From Coptodactyla brooksi (Eukaryota; Arthropoda; Insecta; Coleoptera; Scarabaeidae), in assembly GCA_033557675.1 (NCBI GenBank), contig JAWQRM010000408.1:1-23018 (forward strand): 23,018 nucleotides of DNA, in the 5' to 3' direction. A model generated the notes under the pieces. It was not told the DNA's origin. It worked only from the letters and a program-made list of their open reading frames with translations, and did not search any database. Each line of letters starts with the position of its first letter. Position 1 is the stretch's first letter. Shown piece after piece: positions 1-9,854 of this stretch. A program made the translations under genes and the position numbers.

Positions 1-589
1 GTGGTGGCTACGCCAATGGTTACCACCAACCTTTCATATCCTCAAAACTACTTTTCACCTTGGCTCAAATTATATTGATTTTCATGAAACAAAAGTTACA
101 CTTCTGCGAACTGTGCAGTAAGGGCTACCACACTGTGTAACTTTTTTTTGAAGATTGCAAAATTTTTTATCATGACCACCCAGCCTAATTCCGCATTTGC
201 GCGCTAAGCTAAATGGGGTGTGATGTCGGGACTTTGAAATAGGAACGTGCCGTACATCAAATTTGCCGGATATACGGGATGACATACAAGGGGGTGTAAG
301 CGCAATTGCCGAAATTGCAGTTACGTCACGTAAAATGCAATGGGTGGCGCATGTGGGGCGTTTAATGTACCATTACGTGTGCAGGTACCCATGGCATTTC
401 CTCATTAGCAAAACGGTACGTGAGCCAGTAATCGGTACCGGGAATAACGACCAGGGAATATCAAAATCTAAGGGACACATTCGTTTAATCTCGGAAGTAA
501 AAGTAATAACGATTAAACCGGATAAAACTTGAATAAAAGGGCTCTCGGATAAATCAGGTGCATAAAATTCAATCCGGCGGGAGGGCTAG
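1..589. other. Non-coding left edge with hairpin and CpG-richer patch
   Basis: An 11-bp inverted repeat lies at 91-101 and 135-145 (AAAAGTTACAC and its complement). From about 180 to 540 the sequence is richer in CG dinucleotides than the rest of this intron. Open frames here are short and resemble nothing I know. It is probably part of the upstream intron of the GARNL3-type gene. Confidence 0.4.
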
Positions 590-780
590 ATAAACTTTCG
601 TACAGGGACGGACTTCGCACTTTTTCAATACCGATTCAGCGCTCGCGGAAAAGTTGGAGATCATCCGGAATACATTCAATCTGCTGGGGCTGGTCAGCGA
701 GCCTGCTGAATAATTCATTGATGACCAGGAGCGAACTGGGAATCGCCTGACCAATCATTGAATCTGCTGAGTTGGAGTTT
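590..780. other. GC-richer stretch, unidentified
   Basis: One plus frame reads ALAEKLEIIRNTFNLLGLVS before a stop, and GTACAG precedes it like an acceptor. An exon is possible but no family is recognised and no clear donor follows. Confidence 0.2.
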
Positions 781-957
781 CTTCTAGTTTAGTGTTTTTC
801 TATTATCGATTTTAAAATATTCACGAAGTCACCCTTAATTTTCTCTTTGGACATCTTCACATTTCATTTTATGATTTAAGCAATTGCAAATACAGTACAG
901 TACAGTACAAATTTGAATGAGCTATAGACCATTCGAATATATTCTTCTAGGTTCTTC

Positions 958-1060
958 AAGGTTCTTATTTGCTGGTTGCTCTTGATAATGTCGACTTGGT
1001 CGACGAAATGCGTATCGAGCTAGTTAATATCGTTTTGGTGAAGTGGTAACCAGTGACTAA
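958..1060 (+). repeat. Dispersed repeat, end of an unidentified ORF (copy 1)
   Basis: Positions 960-1049 read SYLLVALDNVDLVDEMRIEL and end KW-stop. The minus strand at 10800-10717 encodes FLVALDNVDEMCIEQFIIVL ending RW-stop. The DNA also matches across the stop (GGTAACCAGT). The agreement at protein level suggests both derive from the same mobile-element ORF. The source family is not recognised. Confidence 0.6.
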
Positions 1061-1234
1061 CTTAAATGAGACAATGATTGTCTCACAATGTTGACACAAT
1101 GTCATCCAGCAAAAAGCACTTAAAATTTACAAACACCTAAAAGAAAATAGAGAATCATCCGTTAGCCCTGATTTCAATTCTGAATTTTTCAAGCCAGTAA
1201 GGCTTCCCTTGAAAAATTCTAGAAACGGTTTGGA

Positions 1235-1845
1235 ATTCATAGCTTTAGATTTGGGCATATCCAAAAAGATATACAAGACAGAGGATACACACCACATCAA
1301 GCTTTTAATCCAGATGAATTAGTGGAGAAAATGTTTAATATAACCTCTATCTCGAAAAAAGAAAAAAATGTACCTAGATTTACGGAATCAATAGATCAAG
1401 TAACGCTACTTTTGTGCAGTAATGCAGCTGGAGACAGTAAAAAAGGCACGTTACTTGTGTACTGGTGAGCAAATTCAAAATGTTGGGTAACTTGAGATTT
1501 ATTTAGTGGTTGGTTCTTAAATTGTTTTGTGCCAGATGTTGAAAATTATTTAAAAAAAGAAAAATCTGAACTTCAAAGTGCTGTTATTATCGGGTAATGC
1601 TCCAGGATACCCACAAGATTTATATCATCCAAATGTTCAAATATTATTTATACCTTTAAAACTTATTACGTCAGAAGATCGTTACAATGGATTCTAGATA
1701 ACTATAACTGAATCGAAATCAATTGACGTAATGGAAGCTTGGAAGCAATTTACAACTAAGCTTTGTATAGAAATCTTATCCTTGACATTGAAAGCATTTT
1801 CAATGAAAAATAAACATTTATTGACAGTAGTTAAAAAATAAGTGT
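1235..1845 (+). pseudogene. Tigger/jerky-type (pogo superfamily) transposase catalytic core, decayed
   Basis: 1249-1460 translates to IQDRGYTPHQAFNPDE, then KNVPRFTESIDQVTLLLCSN and AAGDSKKGTLLVYW-stop, matching the DDE region of Tigger transposases (first Asp kept in NPDE). Further on come CFVPDVENYLKKEKSELQ and, in another frame, GNAPGYPQDLYHPNVQILFI, where the usual Asp of DNAPGH is Gly. After 1690 only weak C-terminal similarity remains (DVMEAWKQFTTK). Several stops and frameshifts make it a dead copy. No N-terminal DNA-binding part precedes it. Confidence 0.8.
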
Positions 1846-1849
1846 ACGT

Positions 1850-2860
1850 AGGACGATGTCAAGCAGCACTAGCATGTACCTCCTCTCGAGACATCAGAAA
1901 TATTACCGATCTTGAAAGATGGATGAGGTGATTTCATTGGCAACCGAAATGCCTGTTTCGCATTCTGCTGTGTAAACATCAGTAATGGGCAGAGAACATT
2001 TACGACGAGTTATTTTAATTAAAACAAACACGACCGCCCATTCTGTTTGTCACGTCACAAGTTGTGTCGCAGTGGTCCTTAATTAAGCACGATCCTTCTA
2101 ATCCTTTCATTACGTCCTCTTCTGTACAGAACGACGTCAATGCTGCGGTCTGGCGTTCCTAACCATGAAAATTAAATAAAAGCGCCTGGAAATCGTTACA
2201 AGTTTACGGCCGCCGGTGGCAAACGATCCCAGTACGCCCCATTAATTGTTTTCTAGGATTTCTGGGCGTGACTGTGCCCGGGAAAGCGTGACTCAGCGTT
2301 TTCCGGGCGTCAGTCGGGACTTGGGAATGCGCCTGCGGAATTTCTTACCGAAACACCCGGACGATTTCGCCGATTTTAGTGTCCAGTGCATAAAAGCTCA
2401 GCGGCAAACATTAAACTGGTCCAAGTTATAATGTCCGGGCATTTATGGTTGGCCGGCTAGAGCGCGGACCCTTTACTGATAAATGGAGAGATAAAAAGAC
2501 GCTTAACTGGAAATTGAAAATTTAACAACTTTCAGTAGGAGGTTTGTTTACGGTTAAGGTACATTGCCTATAATGGGATATTTACTATAAAAACATTGGA
2601 CATTTTAATGTCGAAATGCGACTCTATTAACTAGAAGCTAAAGTTGTTTTTGCTAAAAATATATACCAAAACAACCCTGACATTTTATTTCTGTGGCAGG
2701 CTTTTATTTTAATGGCACACTTCCGCGGTCTTACTCGGAATCCTGACGGATGTTTGAGCTATTCGTTACAACCATCGACCACAGAAGACTAAACTATATG
2801 GCCTACTTATATTCCTAACTCCTACCCTAATTACTTTCCAATACTATTCAAACTAGTTAC
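1850..2860. other. Non-coding intronic DNA with a GC/CpG-rich patch (about 2100-2460)
   Basis: The patch contains words such as GGCCGCCGG and GCCGGCTAGAGCGCGG and lies between AT-rich flanks. A 61-codon frame starting 2246 has no recognised similarity. It could be an enhancer, an alternative promoter, or an old insertion. Confidence 0.3.
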
Positions 2861-2861
2861 A

Positions 2862-3150
2862 TTAATTAGGTTTTAATTGCCTTGTCCTTTTACCCACCAT
2901 GTTAAAACGTATGGACGCAGGTCTAGGGCAAGGGGCATTATAAAATATTTTGTTTTTAACAATTTCTAGGCTTTCTGCTGTGTCAAGTTGATTATTTCTA
3001 GTAACTTGTTTAATCAATTCTATGTTATCACCTATTTTATGATTTAGAGTGATCAGTGATTTGTTTATTAAATTTATTTTATCTTTTGGACCACCTAACA
3101 GACTCTCAATCACATTGTTGTTAGTAAAAGTTGCTTTAAAATCAAACGTT
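2862..3150 (-). pseudogene. Penelope-like retroelement fragment with internal deletion
   Basis: Reading leftwards from about 3150: FKATFTNNNVIESLLGGPKD, KINLINKS, then LNHKIGDNIELIKQV and DTAESLEIVKNKI. The first part parallels the sequence before the GIY-YIG domain in the fragment at 10932-11495 (VTFRSNNTLKTLSGNPKDK, read through a frameshift), and the last part parallels its C-terminal segment (FLDVFESLEIIKCKN). The GIY-YIG segment between them is missing, so this copy is deleted and inactive. Confidence 0.65.
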
Positions 3151-3179
3151 TATTAACATATCTTGAAATATTACATGCG

Positions 3180-3340
3180 TTAATTACGTTTCAAAGTTGA
3201 AATTTCCCTCTTAATTTCATTTAAACGTAAGAGTTGCATTTTTTTCCTTCTTTCTGGCACTTTGAGAGACTTTTTGTAATTTCTTTTACCTTTTTTATGT
3301 TCTTCAGTGCCTGCATTGTTTTTCCGTTGCACAATTCAAT
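3180..3340 (-). pseudogene. Basic ORF end, probably of a mobile element
   Basis: The minus strand gives TEEHKKGKRNYKKSLKVPER and QLLRLNEIKREISTLKRN-stop. It looks like the charged helical C-terminus of a DNA-binding (Myb/MADF-type) transposon protein, but the family cannot be named. Confidence 0.3.
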
Positions 3341-3424
3341 TGAGAACTGTAACCATCGTTGGAATTGATTAATTTATTCGACAGTACATTTCAATTATTC
3401 AAAAAAATCTTGAATAATCCCTTT

Positions 3425-3905
3425 TAATATAATGACAAATATATTTTATTTACTTACTTAATCCCAAGAACCTATACAGTCAAGTGTAGGGCTGTGTGGA
3501 GTTGAGTTTCGTGGGTCTCTCTTCCATATCTGTTTCCACTTTCCTCCGTCATTGTATATTTTCTTTGCCCCACTTTTTTCCTCTTGCCTCATATACCTTT
3601 TTTACTTCTTCTTTCCATGTTTTTCTTGGCCTTCCCTTTTTCTCTTTCCTCTTCGTATATTTTCTTAGCCGATTTTTCTTCTTCCATTCTTATTTCTCAT
3701 TTCTTGTTGTACAGTTATCTTTATTGGTTCCACTTTGAGTTCTTCTCCGTATTCCTCATTTCGTATTCTGTCCAGTCTGGGTTTATTTTTAATCCTTCCA
3801 AGAAATCTCATTTCCATATTGTTCATTTTGCTTCTCTGTCTTTCATTCGTAGTCCACGATTCACAAGAGTTTTACTCCTTGTAGAAATTTCCTTCTTACT
3901 TAGGA
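3425..3905 (-). pseudogene. Non-LTR retrotransposon, reverse transcriptase C-terminal tail, decayed
   Basis: Minus-strand translation gives TLVNRGLRMKDREAK-stop, pieces of DRIRNEEY type, GRPRKTWKEEVKKVYEARGK and KKIYNDGGKWKQIWKRDPRN, ending CIGSWD-stop. The GRPR-TW motif and trailing Trp-rich segment are typical of the region after the RT domain in many insect LINEs. Just beyond the stop is a TAAG/TAAA simple repeat tail, as in LINEs with microsatellite 3' ends. The pyrimidine-rich plus-strand ORFs here are shadows. Confidence 0.75.
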
Positions 3906-3959
3906 AGGACTTCAATATTTTATTTAAATTGGAAAATATTTCATCACTAGCTCCCACAT

Positions 3960-4945
3960 GTTGAAAGCAGTTTTTAATTTTTTTCAAAGTATGTTATTAG
4001 GGGCACATCCGCTTCTTCTTCTCCTTCATCCTCATGTGATTCATTTTCAGAATGTTCTTCCCCTTCGCCTTTATTCCTTATCTCGCTTGCTAAGGCATGA
4101 TCTGTCGTTTCTTCTGCAGTAATTAATTCACTGTCAGTATTGATGAAATCATCGAACAAATTGATATTTATCTGCTTATCAATTTCAGACAATTCACTTA
4201 GTGGGATAATATCCTCTGGTGCTGATTTATCAGTTTAAAACAATTCACTTAATGGGATGTCATATTCCGGTCCAAACTTGTCAACAATTAGGGCATTAGG
4301 AGCTTTTGCTAATTCAGTGTAGTGAAAACAGTTATAGATTGTTTTTTTTTTTGTGAAAGTACTTCCCATGCACCAATTAATAAACAGCATCTAATATAGA
4401 AATGGTCAATAGTTCATTATTATCTTGTCATTCCATAATTTTAATTATCATTTCCGCTTGAAAAATTCCAACATGGATATGGTGTTATATAGAAAAAATA
4501 GCAATAAAATGTTTCATTTCTTTTTCATTAATTCTGAGCTCCAGTTTTTTAAATGCTCTTCCAAAACAGATGATATCATCCATGCTTTTCTAAAATAGTC
4601 CACGAAAGGATTTTTAATATTTTTGAAACATCCGGGCTTTTTATATTTATCTAAAAGAAATAAAAATGTTTTAAATTATGTACATAACACTATCCATATG
4701 TAATTACATGTGTAACTTAGGCTAAATTTGTGTAAACCAATCATCAGTAACGGTTCTGTCTCCCGCGGCAGACTCTTCAAAAAGAGTTTAGGACAGGTTT
4801 TTCTTAAATCTGTCCAACCATTCACTGAAGCACTTGAATTCATCTCCAAACAATTTCTCAAATTCTTCAGCTTTAAGTTGCAGTGCAGGTCCACTTATTG
4901 GCATATTGCTAGCCGTTTTTTGTTGAAACCATTTAAATAACATTT
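3960..4945 (-). pseudogene. Tigger/jerky-type transposase copy, N- and C-terminal parts, core deleted
   Basis: Reading leftwards from about 4940: LFKWFQQKTASNMPISGP, LQLKAEEFEKLFGDEF and CFSEWLDRFKKNLS-stop form the second half of a CENP-B-type DNA-binding domain. A short degenerate piece follows, then PFVDYFRKAWMISSVLEEHL and LAKAPNALIVDKFGPEYDIP, ending in an acidic tail (EGEEHSENESHEDEGEEEA). The catalytic DDE part is absent. It is a dead remnant opposite in strand to the core-only copy at 1235-1845. Confidence 0.75.
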
Positions 4946-5334
4946 CATCCTAATAGATAACCGATGTTATTCATTCAGCCCGTAGTTGAGATAGTAATGA
5001 GAAGTGCAGTCTAAATCCGCTTGTAATGAACCTTGGTGAATTATTCTGTCTATTACAACTGAAAGTACCTACACTATAAACGAACTCATTATGTTCGACA
5101 TTAAATAATACAGGATTTAATTAGGGATGTTAAAGCGGGATCTATACCTTGCTCCCATTGCAAGCAAGTGTTTATCTTAAGTAAGGCCATTACAGGTAGA
5201 TTATACTGTATACGTCTCTATCTACATTGTTAAAGATCATTCCAGGTACCAATTTTATAGCATACTTTATTATTGGATAGTATCTAATAGTTTTAGTGTG
5301 GAAATAAGAATCTTTTCATGATAAAATTTTCTAG
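4946..5334. other. Intron end upstream of the first visible GARNL3 exon
   Basis: AT-rich, without coding or repeat signal that I can identify. It ends with the acceptor TTTTCTAG at 5327-5334. Confidence 0.45.
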
Positions 5335-7528
5335 ACAATGTTGAATCGCCGTGCATTCTCGGATGTGCTGGCGGAGACACCTCGCCATTCCCGGCTAAAG
5401 GAGGATTCGAGACAGATCGAGTTCGTCCGGATCGGGCAGGCCCTAAAATTGGAGGCCATAGTCAGAGGTGATGCACCAACAAGCCTGGCATCTGCAGGAA
5501 ACACCGGAAGCGTGTTCAAGAGGTCACCCTGGGAGGCCAACTGCTTCTACCCTGTATTCCCTTCCAGTGTCATCCTCTGTGCAGATTCCTGGGGAGACAA
5601 CAGGCTAGTGATCGGAACGGAAGACGGACTTTTTGTCGTCGAAGGTCAATATTAAAGTTATTTTAAATATTAAAGTCCTAAGTTCCCATTTCTCTTGCAG
5701 AAGGCAACCTCCATCGATTAGTATTCGACAAGTCGATGCAGGCACGTCAGCTGAACATCGTAGAACCTCACGGGATCCTCCTGGTGCGCGCCGGACAATC
5801 AAACAAAGAAGGCAAAATGTACGTTTTTAGATTATCGCAAATAGAAGGGACGACCGAGACGAAGACTAGGTTCGACGTCAAAGAACACAGATTGGAAAGG
5901 AGCAGAGGTACCCACCTTTACGCGATATCCAGAACGGGTATGTTTTATTTTGGTATCTACCTTTTTCAAAAATTCCATTTGCTTAACAAAGTTATCTCCA
6001 ATCTTAACATGTTTATTTACCTAAAAATTATTCTTTTTATCCAAAAGAACAATGTAGGGTCCCAATGTTTGATAAAAAATTACAAATCAATGTTTGCAAT
6101 GAGATCGAATTAAAAACTGGTTATTACGTTGTCTGTACTGGTAATTTTCAGGAGGATCTAGACTAAGAATGTGCGTGGCGGTCGGAAGACGCCTAATCAT
6201 GTTCCAGTGGAAACATTCCGCGGCATGGACAGCCTGGTGTCCATCCAACGATACCGATACAGTCGAAGGATTCACGTTTCTTTGGGTAAGTCCGGAACAC
6301 GTCCCGTGCCTACTAATCACAAGAAAAATGATACAATATTAACTGTTTATAGTCTTCCCAATTTGTAATGGATTTTTTGATCTTTTACAACCTATAGCTT
6401 TACTAACATGTCATTAAACAGATAATACCTATGTAAAGTGTGGCCCTGAAGAGGGGTTGCAAAAGGTTGTTTATGATGGGGTCACAAACTGGGAGAACTA
6501 TACTTCTCAATCTTATTACATTGGTGAATTTTCATATATAAATTAATGGGTAGCAAAGTTGTTTCCAAACAAAAACTAAACTTATTATGATTACAGGAGG
6601 TCATACTGAACGAAATCCCTAGCATAATGACGGTATTGGACGGCGGATGGAGTCCGAATTCACCGTCGCACGATATCTTAGTTTGCGTCGGCTACAAAAA
6701 CCATTGGGACGTTGTTAACGGAAGAATAGGAGTATCCAAACCTCTGCATGCAGTTGACATACCAAAACCTCACTTAGTGACCGCTTTAGACCTGTACGAA
6801 GACCACGAAGTACAATTACTTTTATGCTATAACCGTAAGAGTGTTTTAAACGTTGTACCATTCTGTTAAAATAATTGACATTTTAGACACGTGTCATTTC
6901 CAAAAGTTAGACGATGTGAACCCAATCTCGGAATTCGATTTCCATTGGAATTCTGTACCTTCAAATATTGGTAATTTTATTAGATAAAGAACAAGCATCT
7001 TCTAAATGTGTTTGATAATTTTTAGTGTGTGCTTTCCCGTACATCATAGCGTTCACATCGAACTCTATGGAGATTAGGTTAATTGTAAATGGCAATCTGG
7101 TTCACACGATGACGATGCCCAAGCTGCAATTGGTCGCTTGCAAAAATGACATATTCTTTGCTACGACGGCCCCGGAATTCTTTTCCAACAGAAATGACCG
7201 CTTACTATTGGAGGTCAAGCAATACGACCAGCCCAAAATTTCACCTCCTCTAAGTCCAAACTGTAAGAATGCGCAACCTTCTTCTGACACATACAAATTA
7301 TTGTAATTTGCAGCTTCACCCGACGCCAAACCGTTGAGGATCTACCGTATACCACTGCACGCCTTGACGAAAAATACTAACAACGACCACATTCCGCTAA
7401 GAAACGATTCGCCAAACAGCTGGAAGTCGACGGATATGAAACTGTCCGTGCCGGAACAGCCGAGGGTGTCGAGGAGCGCGACTAGTTCACCGATTCCGGC
7501 GAAGGCCAAGACTCCCATAGTGAAATGA
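5335..7528 (+). CDS. GARNL3: GARNL3-type Rap/Ran-GAP domain-like protein, 3' part (CNH domain and C-terminus)
   Basis: Seven exons join in phase: 5335-5644, 5701-5937, 6152-6285, 6597-6834, 6887-6970, 7026-7262 and 7314-7528, giving 484 codons and a TGA at 7526-7528. All introns are GT-AG. The ATG at 5338 is probably not the start: an acceptor (TTTTCTAG) ends at 5334, the reading frame is open through ACA before it, and the family carries a Rap-GAP domain N-terminal to this part. The first ~85 residues are the linker (MLNRRAFSDVL...). The CNH beta-propeller follows, with CADSWGDNRLVIGTEDGLF, then MEIRLIVNGNLVHT and MPKLQLVACKNDIFFATTA, which match what I recall of vertebrate GARNL3. CNH domains mediate protein contacts, and the family is a predicted GTPase activator for Rap-like GTPases, not seen here directly. 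The tail after CNH is only about 70 residues, Ser/Pro/Lys-rich, seemingly shorter than in vertebrates. It is convergent with brahma. Confidence 0.88.
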
Positions 7529-8060
7529 TAATCACCGATAATTTCGAAAAGCTACAAGATGAGAGTATGAGATGGTCGCAAAATCCGCAACGCACGGCGA
7601 TGACCTCGAATTTAGATAGATAAGATTTAAAAGAAAAAAAAAAACCTTGCGTTTAACAGTTGAAGCTCTATCCTGCTAGATCTCTCGACTTGTCTCCCTT
7701 TATTTGCGTTTCATGCACTTGACATGAGCGAGTGTCGTATTCGGAACAAAACGGGTTAAAAAGAAACGGTAATGATAACGATCGCATTCTCTTCTATTTC
7801 TACTAAGTCATATCACTAAGTAAAGGTTTATCGGCCGATCGTCTCTCGTCTAAATTGTGTTTTTCTGTGATACATTTTACGTATATTCAAAAATTCTATG
7901 TGAATTAATTATATATAAAGTTATATATGATATAAAGATATATATATATACACATAAGAACAATAAATTTCTTCAACATATCGCTAGTTTTTACTACCTC
8001 TGTTCCATGTTATGGTATATATTTCTCTTTAATTTTTATCCCATATTATGATGTAATAAA
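7529..8060 (+). other. GARNL3: 3' UTR of the GARNL3-type gene
   Basis: After the stop codon there is no further host coding sequence. AATAAA hexamers lie at 7962-7967 and 8055-8060; the first is followed by AT-rich DNA and is the likelier poly(A) signal. Sequence from about 8078 onward is piggyBac-derived. Confidence 0.55.
7962..7967 (+). terminator. GARNL3: Candidate polyadenylation signal of the GARNL3-type gene
   Basis: AATAAA about 435 bases beyond the TGA. Alternatives at 8055, 8187 and 8289 lie near or inside the piggyBac remnant. Confidence 0.45.
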
Positions 8061-8074
8061 CTTATTGTGTTTCT

Positions 8075-8520
8075 ACATTTTCGATGGCCTATTAATTTTG
8101 TTCTACAATATACTTGACGTTAGTGCTTATAATGCATTTGTGTTATAGAGAAGACATAAACTTCGTATTCAACAAGCTACTGCTGTAATAAAGAAAATTC
8201 AAGATCAACGTGGCGAAGCAGCAGTGCCATCTACATCTGATGCAATCAGTAAAAAATGTGTCCATCAAAAAATATAACGTGTAAATGTAATAAATATTTG
8301 TGTAAGGTTCATGTGGAGCATTATTGTTATCAGTGTAAAGATTAGGCAATAATTGGATGCACATCAGAATTTATTTGATATTCTCTCTTGTTTTTAGATT
8401 GTGTTTGTAATATTTTTTGTTATAATATTTGACAATCCTCCTGAACCTGCATACATCGGGTCACTATGACCCGAAGGACTACAAGTATATAGTAAAACTA
8501 GGGAGAATAGCAGAGTTAAG
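8075..8520 (+). pseudogene. piggyBac-type transposase C-terminus, decayed, with 3' end
   Basis: Translation of 8085-8150 gives RWP and, after a frameshift, FYNILDVSAYNAFVL, the hallmark C-terminal segment of piggyBac transposases. A Lys/Arg/Gln-rich stretch (LRIQQATAVIKKIQDQRGEA) follows, then after another frameshift in an A run the cysteine/histidine finger CPSKNITCKCNKYLCKVH with a further HYCYQC and a stop near 8345. Between 8457 and 8473 is a perfect 7-bp hairpin (CGGGTCA/TGACCCG) of a type common in piggyBac terminal regions. The element is truncated and frameshifted, so inactive. It sits between the two convergent genes. Confidence 0.75.
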
Positions 8521-8748
8521 TTTATAACTATCAAAATAGTTTCTTCTAATATCAATGGTTAACTGAACATGGTGTATTAGTCAAGATTAGTTATAAGATC
8601 TTATAACACTCTGTATCAACCTTTTTTCTTTGTCAACAAAGTGCTTGTTTTCATAATAAATAGGCTCTATAAATAGGGAAAAAAAAAGGATATTAGTAGA
8701 ATAGGTGCACATTTAAACGATAAACCTTGCGGAGCTAAAGTTTAAATA
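8521..8748. other. Intergenic spacer between convergent genes
   Basis: AT-rich; holds only a perfect 16-bp palindrome (TTATAAGATCTTATAA, 8591-8606) and no coding signal. Confidence 0.5.
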
Positions 8749-8754
8749 TTTATT
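8749..8754 (-). terminator. brm: Polyadenylation signal of brm
   Basis: AATAAA on the minus strand, about 155 bases beyond the stop codon. It is the first such signal downstream of the gene and implies a short 3' UTR. Confidence 0.6.
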
Positions 8755-8906
8755 GTACCGTTCAGCGCACGATAGCTCTAATTACATAAAAAAAAAAACT
8801 TTGAAACTAATAATTCAAATAAATCTTAAATCTGGATGTTGACACAACGAATTTGCCGTGATAATTCACACTAAGGTATAATTATTATAGCTACTACTAC
8901 TTAACT

Positions 8907-9854
8907 TTAATCATCGTCGTCATCCTCATCTTCCGAGACGTACTTTTTAGCGGACCTCTTCCTGCGTCCGGACGTTGTCTTACGGCCCTTCAATTTAATC
9001 TTCATTTTCACCGTTGAGTCCGTGTCCGATTTGTTTTCTTCCTCGTCGGAATCCGCGAGACCTCCACCGTCCGTTTCTATCCTTTGCTTGGCATTGGTGA
9101 AGACAGACTGAAGGACGATGCTGTCTTCGTGGATTAACGAAGCTTCCTCATTGTAGATTTGCGCATTTTGACAGAGGAGCATGAAGTCTCTTTCTAAATC
9201 AGTCATATCGGTATATTTTCCTTCGTCAATGCGGTTCATAATCTTTGTCATGTCAATGGGCTTCTTGATAATATCATAATAGTCGGGATAATCCTTTCTG
9301 GGTGGCAATTTCATGAACGGCTCGCTCAGCAACCTCCCGTCGCTATCGGTATACTTTAAGACGATGTGCATTAACTTGTTCATCTGTTTTTTCAACTTAG
9401 GATCCATCCCGATGTGTCCACGTCTCCTCTTACTGCTCGGCCCGACATCCTCATCTGAATCGTCACCTCGTTTCCTACGTCTCCTTCCCCGCTTCTTCTT
9501 CTTCTGTTCCTCTTCTTCTTCCTCGTCGTCAAAGTCCCCGGTTTCGTCGATAGCCTTCAGCCATTCCTTCTCGGTTAAGCTGTCGGTGTAGTCGACCTCC
9601 TTGCGCTGTCGCGTTCCGCGCCCCAGCAAACTCTCCTCCGGCTCATCGTACTTCCAACACTCGACCTCGTCGTCCTCCTTCACCAGCCAATCGGGCAGTT
9701 CGGATTCCTCGATCAGGCGCGACTTTCTGGCCGAACCCAGCCTGGCGTCTTCTCTCCTGCGCTCCAGGTCCATCTTTTGGAAGAGTTCGAATTCCGCTTC
9801 GCTTCTCGCGACCATTTGGTTCACCGTCTCGTCGTCCGGCACTTCGTTTTCCTC
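8907..9854 (-). CDS. brm: brm coding exon 11 (SnAC region and bromodomain)
   Basis: It encodes EENEVPDDETVNQMVARSEA, the SnAC helices, RQRKEVDYTDSLTEKEWLKA, an acidic then basic linker (Glu run, KKKKRGRRRRKRG), a bromodomain with DYPDYYDIIKKPIDM and CQNAQIYNEEASL (the Asn of IYN is the usual acetyl-lysine contact), and a basic/acidic tail ending EDEDDDDD. The TAA is at 8909-8907. Confidence 0.97.
   Translation of the reverse strand, partial: EENEVPDDETVNQMVARSEAEFELFQKMDLERRREDARLGSARKSRLIEESELPDWLVKEDDEVECWKYDEPEESLLGRGTRQRKEVDYTDSLTEKEWLKAIDETGDFDDEEEEEEQKKKKRGRRRRKRGDDSDEDVGPSSKRRRGHIGMDPKLKKQMNKLMHIVLKYTDSDGRLLSEPFMKLPPRKDYPDYYDIIKKPIDMTKIMNRIDEGKYTDMTDLERDFMLLCQNAQIYNEEASLIHEDSIVLQSVFTNAKQRIETDGGGLADSDEEENKSDTDSTVKMKIKLKGRKTTSGRRKRSAKKYVSEDEDDDDD

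Noticed and set aside
891..908. Short ACAGT microsatellite
   Set aside because: Only about three copies, common by chance in AT-rich intron.
3496..3964. Phe/Ser/Leu-rich plus-strand ORFs resembling membrane proteins
   Set aside because: They are the complement of the Lys/Glu/Arg-rich non-LTR reverse-transcriptase tail on the minus strand.
5338..5340. ATG as a true start of the GARNL3-type gene
   Set aside because: A splice acceptor lies three bases upstream, the frame is open before it, and the family has an N-terminal Rap-GAP domain not found in the window. An alternative internal promoter cannot be excluded.
8591..8606. Perfect 16-bp palindrome TTATAAGATCTTATAA
   Set aside because: AT-rich palindromes of this size are not rare, and nothing around it suggests an operator or origin.
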